The notes beneath the pieces are model-generated. The model had not been told where the DNA came from, did no database searches, and saw nothing but the letters and a program-made list of their open reading frames with translations. The position numbers and the translations under genes were made by a program. Below, one piece after another: positions 1 through 11,045 of a stretch of DNA of 64,000 bases. The stretch comes from Caprimulgus europaeus (Eukaryota; Chordata; Aves; Caprimulgiformes; Caprimulgidae). Numbering within the stretch: the first letter of the stretch is position 1; each line of letters opens with the position of its first letter. The stretch covers positions 31,252,037-31,316,036 of the forward strand of contig OU015525.1 of assembly GCA_907165065.1 (NCBI GenBank). The letters are read 5' to 3'.

Positions 1-566
1 CTGTCTCTAGCAGTTAAAAGGCAAGGTGGAACTCTCCCTTAAATTTAACATGTTAGCAAAAAATGCCACTGTGAACCATGTTTTGTTAATTGAATGTGTA
101 GCCTATTAAATTAAACTAGTTCTTCTGTAACAGTGAAAAAACTCTGATGACAAGCTTTCTTCAGCAAAAATGTACTAGGCTAACCAGAAGTGATGGCTAA
201 GCTTTTCGGAACAAATCCTTTAAGCCAGAAACTTGTTTGAAATCACTGGGAATAATAAGCTAAACCTAAAACACTTGCTAGTTCTCCCTTCCATGTTGTG
301 ATGAAAGATCCTATCACTGAGCCTGGCAATGCTTAGTTGCTAGACATACAAATGAGCTGCAACTTGAGTGTGTTTGAATTTTTTGTAGTCTTGAAGAGCT
401 TGAAATCTAAACTATTTTTAGGCTACCCTTAAAACCAGGCAAGAGCCCCAAACAAATGAAACTCATGTTGATATTGGAAAAAGCAACTGTCTGCTTGTTT
501 TCTGATATTTATAGACTAGCCAGATATGGTTTTAATTCTATGATTCTCTTTTTTTTACTTTCCTAG
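1..566 (+). other. TPD52: TPD52 intron, 3' part (left end outside window)
   Basis: AT-rich sequence with no recognisable exon or repeat. It ends in a good acceptor, a T-rich tract followed by ttactttcctag at 555-566, directly before the TPD52 exon. The donor and the upstream exons lie left of the window. Confidence 0.75.
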
Positions 567-615
567 AAATTCTCCTACTTTCAAATCCTTTGAGGAAAAA
601 GTTGAAAACTTAAAG
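567..615 (+). CDS. TPD52: TPD52 penultimate coding exon (tumor protein D52)
   Basis: This is a 49-bp internal exon. After one base that completes a split codon it encodes NSPTFKSFEEKVENLK, the conserved segment of the TPD52 family just after the coiled coil. It is bounded by an AG acceptor at 565-566 and a strong donor (AAG|gtaag) at 616, and it ends in phase 0. TPD52 proteins are small cytoplasmic coiled-coil adaptors that form homo- and heteromers with TPD52L1 and TPD52L2 and are linked to vesicle trafficking, lipid storage and cell growth. The wording EEKVENLK followed by the next exon's SKVGGSKPAGGDFGEVLNSA fits TPD52 rather than TPD52L1 or TPD52L2. The family's optional exon that inserts a few residues after this point is not seen in the following intron. 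The coiled-coil exons lie left of the window. Confidence 0.93.
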
Positions 616-1734
616 GTAAGCATTACTAAAACACCTTGGTGGTTGTGGAGCTGTGGATGTGGAGAGAAGGCTAAGTAGACTCTAGGTAGCCTGTGTTTTG
701 GTTACTGGTAAACTGTTGAAGGTGCTTAGATGAAATCTTTTAAAGTGTTGTGGAAATGGTTTCTTTGCTTAATGATTTGAGAATAAAAAATGGGCTTACT
801 GCACCTCTTACAGGAGGATGCCTTTAACTAGACGGACTAACAGCTAGCTAACCTGCATGAACAGTAGTATAGCATACTATAGTATATTATATATCCAAAA
901 TGGTCTAGGCTTTCATTTCCATGCCTTCCTAAGGACTAGTATCCTACACAGGAATGTATTTTGGGATGTTTCTCTTATTTCTGGCATAAAATATGCAATG
1001 ACTTTGTACCTGAATTTAAAATTTACTCACAAAAGTCTCCAGTGCCAGAAACATCTATTAAAAGCTTCTCCAGGTAAAAAATGACTTTAAAAATAACTAA
1101 TACATGTAACTGGAACCCGATTTGACTGTTCTTGTGGGCACACCGGTTGGGTGAGAAGCGTGCATGGGATAGTTTGAGGAACTAGGCGTTCTCTTGCAAA
1201 CTAAGTGGCATTAACACTCCTGCCATCCCATAGGGTATACACTGTAGAGGCAAGTGAAAAGGCAAACACATCACCTGGAGAAAGCAAAATAGTTGCTGTG
1301 CTCCAATGAAGATCTCAAGAATTGCTGTTGAGACTGAAAACTGGTCAAGGTTCTTTCTTGAGCAATACAGAAGTGAGTTTTAACTCTGAATCTTTCAAAG
1401 CATAAATGACTTTAAAGGCTGCACACCTGTATCCGTTTTTAACTGACAAGTGTGTTGACCTTCACAGTCCCTGGAGTCTGGGCTGATTGATGCTTTGTGT
1501 ACCTCTAAGTCACAGGGAGACTGCTATGTTAATCTGCTGCTGGTGATTGTTTTCCGTAGGATACTTAAAGACTTGTCTTTAGAGTATTGTTAGAGTAGCC
1601 TAGTCCTGGAAAAGCTGCTCTGCTGAGAAGAGTTGTTAAACTTACTCATGCAGAGGTAGTGGTTCTATACAGTTACCCGTGTCTGGCATGCTAAGTAACT
1701 GCATTTTTATGTTGAGGCGCTCTCTGTGTTCTAG
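616..1734 (+). other. TPD52: TPD52 last intron
   Basis: A 1.1-kb intron between the two TPD52 exons. It starts with gtaag and ends with a T-rich tract and ctag at 1731-1734. I see no other exon, RNA gene or repeat in it. The open frame at 857-1084 has no coding signature. Confidence 0.85.
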
Positions 1735-1851
1735 TCTAAAGTTGGAGGAAGCAAACCTGCCGGGGGAGACTTCGGAGAAGTTCTCAACTCTGCTGCCAAT
1801 GCCAGTGCCACAGAAACGATTGCGGAACAGACACAGGAGGAGACCCACTGA
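1735..1851 (+). CDS. TPD52: TPD52 terminal coding exon and stop codon
   Basis: The exon begins in phase 0 after ctag and encodes 38 residues before TGA at 1849-1851. The first 25 residues (SKVGGSKPAGGDFGEVLNSA, then ANASA) are essentially the TPD52 C-terminal region. The last dozen residues (TETIAEQTQEETH) differ from the mammalian tail I remember but keep its acidic, Gln/Thr/Glu-rich character and length. The same DNA is also open in another frame (1679-1963 on +) and on the minus strand, but only this frame continues the preceding exon and matches the family. The C-terminal tail of TPD52 proteins is short and has no catalytic function. Confidence 0.94.
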   Translation, partial: SKVGGSKPAGGDFGEVLNSAANASATETIAEQTQEETH

Positions 1852-2696
1852 GATTCCTGCCTCTGTCCTGCTACCTACTGCCAGATGCTGCAAGCAAAAA
1901 CTAAGCACACTCGTAACATTCTTTGCGCTCTCTCCACCAGATGTGCTTTTATTTAGCACGTAGCTATTTTACCAGATTAACTGATACCAGGCTTGTTTGT
2001 GAATTCAAAATATTTTTGAAACTAAAATACATTGTTTGGGGTTTTGTGTGGGAAGGGGAATTTTTATGCCTTTCAAGCATTTAAAGGACTTATCTGTAAT
2101 TTGAAGGCAAACTTTAAAATATAGCAATGAAAAAACTCTTTTGAGAAGTTAATTATACTGTACATATACTGTGGATACCTAATTTGTTTTGAGTCTGTAA
2201 CTACTGCTCAACTTAATCATTATGAATCTACCACTGCTGCCAAACTGAAGCTTGTTACTTCGCTCCCTTGTGGTTATTTCAGTTAAGTGTTGCCTGCACG
2301 GGACACTGGACTAGGAGGATCGCCCCCAGCTAAAGAAAGGACTTCTGCAGGCCTTAAACAAGTTACTCATAGCAGGATGACACAGGGGTAGGAACGTACT
2401 GTCTTAGGAGTGTGTTCCTCATAAAACAGATGTGGATAGGGCAATATGTAACATCTGAAACTGATTTGTTTGTGGATTATCCACCTGGGAAACTTCTGAC
2501 CGTCGCAAATGGAAGCAAGATGCTTAGCTGTGCTGGTTTGGTTCAGTTACAATGACATTTTCAGTCTTGTTGTTTGTACATGATGTTAATGTGGTTAAAA
2601 TACTCTCTTCTGAACTTCGGATCAGTCGTGAATAGATTTCATCTTAAATAACATATGGTGGTATCACATTTACACTAAGAAAGCATGGACTGTAAG

Positions 2697-2702
2697 AATA
2701 AA
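2697..2702 (+). terminator. Proximal poly(A) signal candidate of TPD52
   Basis: AATAAA hexamer about 845 bases past the TPD52 stop. No strong GT-rich element follows at once, so it may be a weaker alternative site. Confidence 0.4.
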
Positions 2703-3188
2703 CCTGAGCAAGAAAGGGGTTATTCTTTAGGCTTCAGGAGAACTGATCTCAAATGTTAACCTTGTTTCCCTTGTAGGCAGACCATGGGAAACACCTCCTA
2801 CGCTTTTTTTTTAAATGTGATAAAAGTCTGTACCACCCGCACTCCTATTCCTGCTTAAGACCCCAGAAATCTGTTTTGAGAGGTGTACAGTGTCGTACTG
2901 CAGCGTAGCTCTCTTACAAGGTCTGTTCTCCTACGCGTTGCTTTATCTGATGTACTCTTCAAATTTCCTGTATTTTGTATGTTTCTGGCACATGCTGTCG
3001 GTATGGTTAGAACTTTTGGCAAGTGTTTTATTACCATGCTTAGAATTGGAAACAAGTTTTGAAACATTTGTGTGAAATCCATGAAACTTCAACTGTCACA
3101 GCTGTCTCGAGGGAAAAAAATCTGGCTCCTGACAACCTTGTTTGCATGTCAGATGTAGTATATATGCTTAATTACATGTGAGAAGCTT

Positions 3189-3194
3189 AATAAA
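3189..3194 (+). terminator. Distal poly(A) signal of TPD52
   Basis: AATAAA followed within 10-35 bases by a GT-rich run (ggtgtgagg ... ttgtcctgtg). This is the best supported end of the TPD52 transcript and lies about 1.0 kb before the MRPS28 start codon. Confidence 0.65.
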
Positions 3195-3215
3195 AACCTG
3201 GGTGTGAGGAATGTA

Positions 3216-3779
3216 TTGTCCTGTGAATATGGAAGATTACATAAAAAAAGACATTTTTATTTCTAATTGAAACAGTCTTTTAAGTTTGGTTTCAAAGTAG
3301 TGCTGACATACTGCTGTACTAGGGCGAATCTGCATGGAGGCATAGAGACTAGGCCTGGGTTATATGGGAAGCTTCATAAAATGAAACTGCCCTGGTTATA
3401 TGAAAAGTTCAGAAAAAGAATTGAGAAGTACCCTCAGCCTCTGACTGCTGCACCTTAATGAAGAAATGGAGAATTGAATGAGAGTGGGTCAGTACCATGT
3501 TCCAGTCCTTAGGGAACCTTCCTTGTTGTACAGGTTCCTTTTTATCTAACTGATGAACAGAGGTCATCTCGTCTAGAGTTTGGTTTTCAGGATTATGGAG
3601 TATTTTATTTTTTTAAGGCCAAGTGGCTGCATCGTTGGGTCTGTCACACACCACGCTCAGCTCTGCAGCTGTGGCCTCACATGAGCTTCAGCTGCATCGG
3701 CTCTGCCTGCACCCTCCCCTCGAGCATGAGCACCCTGGGGCAGGTTCAGTGTCACTGCAGGCTGTGCCTGTGCGTGTCG
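3216..3779. other. TPD52-MRPS28 intergenic spacer
   Basis: About 0.56 kb between the inferred TPD52 transcript end and the MRPS28 CpG island. GC content rises toward the island from about 3620. No gene or repeat recognised. Confidence 0.6.
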
Positions 3780-4078
3780 CAGCCGGCATCTATTCCCCTG
3801 AGGCCGGACTGCCGCCGGCTCTAGGCCAGACCTGCTCCTCGAGCCGCCACCGCGGCCGGCCGCTCCTTCCCCCCGCCCGCCCTGCGATGGGCACACGCCC
3901 AGGACGGAGCGGACGGCCGCGGCCGTCCCCATGCCCCCGCAAGGCGCCTCAGTCTCGCCCTAGCGGGAGACGGGTGGAGGAGAGCGGGCGCCGCGGTCAG
4001 CCCGGTCTCCTCCTCCAGGAAGAGCGCCCGGGCGGTGCCGCCCCCCGCCAGCAGCGCGGAGCCCAGCGCCCCGCAGCC

Positions 4079-4089
4079 AACATGGCGGC
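4079..4089 (+). promoter_or_regulatory. YY1-like initiator motif
   Basis: AACATGGCGGC fits the YY1 pattern AANATGGCGGC, which often sits at or just downstream of start sites of translation and mitochondrial genes. A related TGATGGCGGC overlaps the MRPS28 start codon at about 4199-4208. This is a motif match only. Confidence 0.45.
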
Positions 4090-4147
4090 CGCCGCGCCTC
4101 AGCCGAGCCCGCTGCGCTTGCGCGCGCCGCGCTCCGCGTGCCGCTGA
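4082..4147 (+). other. Possible upstream ORF in the MRPS28 5' leader
   Basis: ATG at 4082 in good context (A at -3, G at +4) opens a 21-codon frame that stops at 4145-4147, 53 bases before the MRPS28 ATG. It matters only if transcription starts upstream of 4082. If this ATG is part of a YY1 initiator, the start site may lie close to it or after it. Confidence 0.35.
4113..4124 (+). promoter_or_regulatory. NRF1-like site
   Basis: TGCGCTTGCGCG differs at one central position from the palindromic NRF1 consensus YGCGCAYGCGCR. NRF1 drives many nuclear genes for mitochondrial proteins, which fits MRPS28. CG-rich islands can produce such matches by chance. Confidence 0.4.
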
Positions 4148-4200
4148 CCTGGGCGGGGAACGGGGTCAGAGTTCGCGCTCCGCCCCCCACGCGGACAGTG

Positions 4201-4410
4201 ATGGCGGCGCCGAGCTGGGCCCTGGCCGCCGGGCGGGCGGGGGTTCGGCCGTGGCGGCTGCGGCTGCCGGCGCTGAGGCGGTGCGGCGGTGCCCTGCCCG
4301 CGGTAAGGCGGTGCAGCAGTGCCCCGGCGGGAGCGCCGGGTGCCGGGACCCTCCCGCAGCAGGTGGAGGAGCGGCCGGACACCGGTGCCGCCGCCACCGT
4401 CCCCCGGCAG
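4201..4410 (+). CDS. MRPS28: MRPS28 exon 1, coding part (mitochondrial ribosomal protein bS1m)
   Basis: The ATG at 4201 opens 70 codons to a consensus donor (CAG|gtgagg) at 4411, ending in phase 0, which matches the phase-0 start of exon 2. The peptide begins MAAPSWALAAGRAG and is rich in Ala, Arg and Pro with almost no acidic residues for its first 45 positions, which is typical of a mitochondrial targeting presequence. It becomes acidic near the end (QQVEERPDTG). No recognisable domain lies in this part; the presequence of this family is poorly conserved. Position just downstream of TPD52 on the same strand supports the identity. An alternative donor (GCG|gtaagg) at 4303 would give a 34-codon exon in the same phase. 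The frame is open upstream to 4138, but the first ATG in it is at 4201. Confidence 0.75.
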
Positions 4411-4640
4411 GTGAGGGCGCGGCGGGGGTCCGGGCCGGGGCAGTGTCTGGGGCGGTGCTGGCCTGGTGCCCCGGCAGGGCCGGCCTCTTCGTGGGCCCGC
4501 TGCCCCTTCCTTTGCCTCTTGGCCGGTGCGGGCGGCGTCCGTGCCCCCGGCTTCGCTCTGTCTCCGTGAGGTGCGGACCCCGTGCACAGCCCTGCGGCCC
4601 GGGCTGCTTTCCCCTGGTTGTCTCTTCTCACCGCTGCATC

Positions 4641-7300
4641 CGGCGCAGTAAATCACCGACAGAAACGTGGGCAGTTCCTGCGTGCTGCAGGTTCCTTGTT
4701 AACGTGCTCCTACAGGAAAGGGCTGATACAGAAAGTGTGCAAGTACTTTTGGGTGTGCAGGATGCAAAGGACAGCTCTGTAGGCAGTGCTGTGTTCTGGC
4801 TTTTACAGGCAGGCAGGGAGAACGTGGAAAATCTTTAATTAAAACAATTTTAGCAGGTCAGATCAAAGACCTGTTAGGGCAATACTCTAGAAATTTGTAG
4901 CAGAAATATTAAGACCCGTATGAATGAAATACATGTGGAAATGCACGTGTGTGAAGGCATGGAAAGAAGCAGCAGGACAGGGGTTGAAAGAGCAGTGTAT
5001 ATCAACATGGAAAACCACAGTTCTCTGGGATGCTGTTCCCAGGACTAACGTTGAGGATCATGGTGTTCTTGTCAGGGCCTGCACTCTGATAAGCTTGGAG
5101 CACAGGTGATTTGTCAAGAGCAGACCCTGCTTCTGAACAACAGAAGGTGGGCAACAGGCTTGTGTCGTATCTTATATGCCTTTTTTTTTTTCTTGTTTCT
5201 CCACCATGAAATAAATAGTGAGCAGCAGTCTGCTATTTGTTGAGGCTGCAGTAAATGAGGTTCTGGAGCAAAGGACCACCCTTCAAATGACTGTTGACTC
5301 CTGAAGGGCATAAAAGATTTGTCTAAGACCTATTTCATCATTGCTAAACAGGAAGAATCTCAGAGGTGCACAGGCATCCTTCATCCTCAGTATTGTACCC
5401 AAGAGGTCGTGCTGGCTCAGGTGGTGTTCAAGAGGAATGTCCTGAACAGAAGAGTTCAGGAAGGGATTCAGTTGATCTAGCTGTAGAAGAACGCTACTTT
5501 GGGGATTTGATTTTTTTTCTCCTTTTTTTTTTTTTCCTTTCTGTTGAACTAAGAAGCTAGGAATTTACTCTTTTCTGTTTCTATCTATAAATAAGTTGTT
5601 ATCAAGCCTTTAAAGGTTCTTAACTAACTCAAATGTTACATAGTGTTCACATCATCATTTCCAAGTGGAATTGCATATGCAAATAATGCAATACAGAAAT
5701 CAAACTAGGAATGTAAAATGAAGATGTGGACTACAAGTCTGGATTTCTCTATGCTCTGCTGAATTACTTTTTCACTCAAGCAAGAGGAAGACCAGTAGCT
5801 TGCTTTGCAGTGTCATGGTGATGTTAAAAGCATAACAGTGAGATGAAGTAAGATTGTCATGAGTCTGCTTTCATGCTGTTCTTAGCCCAGTTAGCAAAGT
5901 GCTTGGTGAGCCCGAGCGTGATTGATGATTCTTCACTGTTTGCTCTTTTAAGAGTGTGCAGAACAGGGAGTGAGTTTTGGTGAAAATGAGTTAGCAGTGG
6001 AAGATGGGATACTGAAACAAGAGGAAAATGAAAGGAGGCTGACTTGCAGTGTAATCTTTTGGTTCTTTGTAGTTTTCTTGACATCACCTTTTCACCAATT
6101 TTAACTGATTTTTGATTACTAGGAAGTGTGTTATTTGGCAAATAAACTTTCTATAGCTGGGAGCAACCCTGGGCTGGGTAATACTCATGGGAGGTTGTAG
6201 TGGACGTGGCTGGAAAAACTCATTAGAAGACTTTTTGAGAAAATTCTTCTAAGGGGAGCAACATGCTCTCCTGAGGAGAGGTGCGGTGGCTCTGGCTGCA
6301 GCCCTTTTCTGGGCTGCCTGCTCTTTCAGACAGGACAAATGTGGTTGGTCTTGGTCATCCCTCACCTGAGCCACAGCCAGGGGAAGGCTTGTGTTCGTTA
6401 TCTCTGCTGGCAAAGAGACAGGTACAAAGCACTGAGGTTTGATGATGTGTCTGCACTGGTGTCCTATGTCAGCTGTTTTCCTCTCATTTTTGAAACTGCG
6501 TGAGTGCTGTGATATTGGGTAGGCAGTGGCTTGTTTTATATGAATGGCAGGAGACTTGATAAATGAGCATGTTGACATGTGTTCATCTAACATGACTGAA
6601 AAAGCATGGTGATATTTTTCCCAGGCAGCTTTTAAAGTTCTTTGGGCACTGCAGCAAGCGTGCTGCTGGCCTTGCTTCCCAGTTGTCTGGTGTAATTCTC
6701 TGCTACGTTTTTGTGTTTTATTTTTCACCTTCAGTTCACAGTTCTGTTGTTGCTGTTTGGCAAATAGTGGAACTTACAGAGTAGGCACTTAAATGTTGAT
6801 TAAAATTGTTAAAAAGTTAACAACATGGTAAGCAAAATATTCTGAGAAACCCACTTGATATTTAACCTTGTCTACAGCAAGCAGCTTCTTGCTTCTTTTT
6901 CCTTATGCATTTTTATAGCATTTTGGTTTTGCATTCTTAAACTCAAGAACAAAAACCACAAGGTTTAAGTTGTGCTCTCCTCTGTGGAGTTGCATAAGGA
7001 AATCTTTCAGAAGGGCAGTAAATGCTTTAGATGTCACCTTTATTTGCAGGTTGAAGATACCTGCTCAGTAAAATAGGAAATCTTGCCTTTTAGGAAGGAC
7101 GTGATGATTGTTGTTGATACGGGTGGAGAAGTGGTTGTTGAGCTGTGTTAGCAATGTTCGAAGAAAATACAAAAATGAAATAACTGAATAAGAATGAGTT
7201 GCATGATTTTGTGCACTATGAACTAAATAGTCTAAAAATGTTAAAAAAAAAAAAAAGTGGTGAAGTTTGTGAAATGTATTTTTAGGTAGAAATGGGTTAT
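4641..7300. other. Intron sequence without recognisable features
   Basis: Low-GC intronic DNA. It contains homopolymer T tracts near 5180-5190 and 5511-5536 and a poly(A) run at 7241-7255. No gene or identifiable repeat was found. Confidence 0.6.
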
Positions 7301-7419
7301 CAGTATGTTAGCTTTGCTACTGGTCTGCAGCCTGTGCCGCCGCCTGATGAAGCTTCTCTGCGGGTGCTTTTTTCCTGTATGGCAACAGGGTACAAACCCT
7401 GGGGTCATGTCGGAGATCA

Positions 7420-7610
7420 GTGGCCTGAGCAAAGAGGGGGGTTTCGTTCAGGGGCAGAGCTCCCGCTCCAGCTGCGGGAGGCAGCCAGCGGGGGTCCCTG
7501 CGCTCGGGCTGGGTGAGCCTCCGCGCCCGCACAGCAGAGGGCAATGCGTGTCTCTGGATGGCGCGGGACAAGGGGCGCGTTCCAGGAATGTCCCGGTTAG
7601 TCCTTTGAAT
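7420..7610. promoter_or_regulatory. Short GC/CpG-rich segment in MRPS28 intron 1
   Basis: About 190 bases with many CpGs (gctccgcgcc-type runs) inside AT-rich intron. It includes ACAGCAGAGGGCA at 7531-7543, which matches 12 of 13 positions of the CTCF core CCASYAGRKGGCR. It could be a small regulatory element or insulator site, or an old GC-rich repeat. No conservation data are available. Confidence 0.35.
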
Positions 7611-7619
7611 CCCGGTTTT

Positions 7620-10390
7620 AAGGGAAAGCGTTTATGGAGAAGAAACATAACTGACTTTCTCTAAAGTTCAAGTGGAAGGGGCTGGGTTGGTAGCAGTACA
7701 TCATCATAACTGATTTCTGAAATCGAGAGATTAGAAATTTTTCCTTCAGAAATGTCTATATTTTTAAATTTGCTTAGTCAGCCAGAGGTTCTTTCCTGAA
7801 AGGGTTCAGAAATCTGAGGACAATGTCCGTGTATTTAAATTTCTTGTAACTATCTTAAAAAAAGAAGATATCAATATTCACAAAGAGAAGAAAATAGAAG
7901 CTATTTCAATAGGTGATATAAAGAGTTGCCTTATCTATTTATGCTTTAGGAGAGATTGAAAACTAAAACACAAAAATGATAATTTTAAAGGAATGTATTA
8001 CACTTTTGTTCTGAAAGCAACATGAATATTCTTTATAAAGGATGTGTATCTGTCTGGCTTATGCAGTATCTTGGCAACCTCAGTGTAAAATAATGTGTAA
8101 TAAGGTGATGTTTTGAAATCAAGCATTAGGAAAAAAAAATCACAATTATTTTTAATGTATTTATTGATTGGAAATGTTTCTATCAGTCTGTCTTCCCATC
8201 TAAGTTAACACTTAGACTGTTTTACTGAAGTTACAGTTGTTTGAGAACAAAAATAATTACTTATATTTAGTGCAATTTTCACTTGTAATTTTTGTAGTGT
8301 AATATTTCTTAGGACACCTGTAATCTTTTTGTGGATGGACTGCTTTTCCAGTATTAATAAATAACTTTAAAATATTTTTAGTTTGTTTACAAATGTAACA
8401 GTGTTTTATAAAAATGCTGGGTGGATGGGAATCTTGCTGTGGAGCTGGCCGATCCCAGCTCATTTAGGAACTGGTGCAGGCACAGGGGAGCAGTGTCTGT
8501 GGATTGGGGGTAGCTAGAAGGAACATGAAAAGCCATGGACGTAAAGGTTCAGGGCATTGTAGGAATCACCTCCTGGTTCCTGGTTTGTTTTGGGTTTTTT
8601 TTCATCTCTTTCTCTATATTACACAAACATAATTATAAGGGATCTGAATTTATTTCCTTTCCTGTTACTAATAAAGAAATTGCAATAAGACTTGGCTCTC
8701 ATTCTTTAAAGCAGAACATCAGTCAACTTTTGTCTGTACTGTTGTCTTCACTAATTTGTTTCCAACCATTCTTTCTTTCCACCTCTCTGACAGCTTCATT
8801 TTTGTTAATCTTGTACTGATACCATTGTGAGGTTCTAATTTTTTGTTATAAAATAGTCGTTGAGAGAAAGATGAATATAAATACTTAATGTTTTAGATTT
8901 TATAGATAAGTTATTTAAATTCTAGAAAAATAAGCAGCTTTTTTGTGCCACATTATGTACTGGTTTATGTTATTAAATAAATTCTTAGCTACAAATTATT
9001 AGTAAGTGATGCTTCTGACTAGTCAACAGCATAACTTCAAAGCTGCATTTGAAATTCTTTATGAAATTGCTTATATCCAAGCAAAATGTGAAGATAACTG
9101 GAAAACCTTCCTTTTACTACAAATACAAAGAAGTTGGTATTGAGTCAACCAGTGCATCAGATTGTACATTTATAAGATATATTGGGTAAGCCTTGGTGAT
9201 TTGGGTAGCATTATAGTGTGTTAGGAGTGTGACTTTGCTGCTTCCTGATATTTTAAAGGGGCAATTGATTGATGAAGAAGTTTCAAAAGAGTCGAGAAGC
9301 AGCTGTACGTGCTTGATTTTCTTGATACAGCTCTGGTGTCCTTTCCCCTTCCCAGATGTCCTCTATTGGCGTATGTTATTCCTCATTTGTGTGCTATTTG
9401 CATAGCATACAAATCCTATTCCTGTGATTCTTTTTTTTTAACATATGCATGATCCTACTTGAAAAATGTAATTATGAGAGACAAAGATTGTTTCGCCGTG
9501 GTATGTTGCTGGTGAAGTGCTGCGTTTATTTGGTTAGTTGTTATTTGCGTCCCTTTTAAAAATGTGCTTACTTCACAACATTACATTGTTCATTATTATG
9601 AGGACAATATATATACAAATATATACATACAAGTATATTGCATGTTCTCTGTTCAGCTGAGATACTTTTAATTAGAAGCTATTCTGTATGCAGAAACAAA
9701 ATTAGATTTGAACTGTGCCATATTCATCAGTCAGCGTTGCAACGAGTGCCAAAATACGGAATTTGATGGAAAGATGTTGATGAACATAAACTGATATCAA
9801 ATATTGTACAATGAATCTTTCAATGTTTTTAAAATTCAGATGTAATCCTTAACTAATCTACAATCAGTATATAATTTAAATCACTTTTTAAAAAAGTGCA
9901 ATTTCAATATATGAAGTTGGCTTAAAAATAGCGTCTGTGGCCAAGCAAAATCTTCCAATGCTCTTTGCCAGGTATGGCAACTGTTACCCTTATAACTTCA
10001 TGTAGTCGTGTTTGTTTCCCTTTGGATAGTGCTATGAAATATGAATAGTCCTATGCTTAGTAAAACTAAAGCTTAGTCCCTTTAATATTTTTTCTTTTGG
10101 GGATGAGAAAGGTTGGTAAACAGGAACTGTGACTTGGATGAACTGCAGATATTCTTCACTGAAAATCAGTTATTTCTGCATTATGTACATTTCAAAATGG
10201 AGCTTTGTAGATATTTTTGTGTAATAGCCTCTTTCTTAATTAGTCACAGTTCTTCTGAGGTGGAAGTTGATGAAGCAATACAGCTGTTAGAGATCTTCTT
10301 TAGGAGTTATATGCCAGAATATTTTATTGCTTGCATAGGATGTTGGAAAAATGGTATTTGTATTGTTGGAAGCATAACATGAAGATTAAA
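7620..10390. other. Intron sequence without recognisable features
   Basis: AT-rich DNA including a TA/CA-rich low-complexity patch at about 9606-9640. The 10113-10382 open frame has no recognised domain. No gene found. Confidence 0.6.
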
Positions 10391-10399
10391 CAATTGTCT

Positions 10400-10445
10400 T
10401 TTAGGCTGGAAAAGATCACTGTGGCCATCTAGACGGACTTTGACT
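10400..10445 (-). repeat. Possible remnant of a CR1 3' end
   Basis: ggctggaaaagatcactgtg followed by gccatctaga resembles the reverse-strand start of CR1 3' ends (ggttggaaaagacc ... gatcat). It is diverged and short, so the call is tentative. Confidence 0.35.
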
Positions 10446-10559
10446 GATGTAAGGCACTGAATTTCAGCCAGAGACTCTTGCACTTATCCCAGCAAGCTTG
10501 TCTTTTGGATAAATCTGTGGACTTAAAAATAAATAAATACCCTTTACTCTGCTCTTGCG

Positions 10560-11045
10560 AGTCCCCACCTGTAGTATCATCCAGCCCTGGGGTCCTCAGT
10601 GCAAGAAAGACAGAGCAGGTCCAGAGGGGGGCCGTGAAAATGATCAGAGAGATGGAGCACCTGTCCTGTGATGAAAGGCTGAGCATGTTGTGGTTCTTCA
10701 GCCTGGAGAAGAGAAGGCTCTGGGGTGGCCTTATTGTGGCCTTTCAGTACTAATGGGGCTTGTAAGAAAGATGGGAACAGACTTTATAGTTGGGACCTGT
10801 AGTGATGGGACAAGGGGCAGTGGTTTTACACTGAAAAAGGGTAGATTCAGGTTGGACCAAGGGAAGAATGATGAGGGTGGTGAAACATTGGAACAGAGAA
10901 GTTGTAGATGCCCCATCATTGGAAGTGTTCAAGGTCAGGTTGAGTGGGGCTTTGAACAATGTAACCTAGTGAAAGATGTGTCTGCCCATGGCAAGGGGCT
11001 GGACTAGTTGATCAGAGAAGGTCTGTTCCAAACCATTCTGTGAAA
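10560..11045 (+). repeat. CR1 LINE, 5'-truncated 3' end
   Basis: Contains landmarks of the CR1 ORF2 C-terminal region in DNA form: gtccagaggggggccgtgaa, then gagatggagcacctgtcctg, then cagcctggagaagagaaggc, and the closing gggctggactagttgatcag with ttccaaaccattctgtg. The frame is broken by several indels and stops, so this is an old copy. The local ORFs (10478-10753, 10690-11007) are pieces of it. Confidence 0.85.

Larger units (their letters stand above)
1852..3215 (+). other. TPD52: TPD52 3' untranslated region
   Basis: AT-rich, non-coding sequence following the TPD52 stop. It runs to a canonical AATAAA at 3189-3194 with a GT-rich stretch just after it. The end is placed about 20 bases past that signal by convention. 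A shorter form could end after the AATAAA at 2697. Open frames here (for example 2855-3082 minus, 2890-3075 plus) look like chance. Confidence 0.75.
3780..4640 (+). promoter_or_regulatory. CpG-island promoter of MRPS28
   Basis: This stretch is very GC-rich and dense in CpG (many CGCC, GCGG and CGCG runs), in sharp contrast to the AT-rich sequence on both sides. It surrounds the MRPS28 first exon and contains YY1-like and NRF1-like sites but no TATA box, as expected for a housekeeping promoter of a nuclear-encoded mitochondrial gene. The exact transcription start is not visible. Long open frames on both strands here (3623-4147, 4035-4838, 3960-4631 minus, 4099-4656 minus) come from the high GC content. 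Confidence 0.85.

Noticed and set aside
3623..4838. Several long ORFs on both strands across the CpG island (up to 267 codons)
   Set aside because: High GC removes stop codons. The predicted proteins are Ala/Gly/Pro/Arg-rich without a family match, and only the 4201-4410 frame fits the splice phase of MRPS28 exon 2.
6249..6728. 159-codon minus-strand ORF in intron 1
   Set aside because: No recognisable domain, no supporting splice or promoter signal; composition resembles a random frame.
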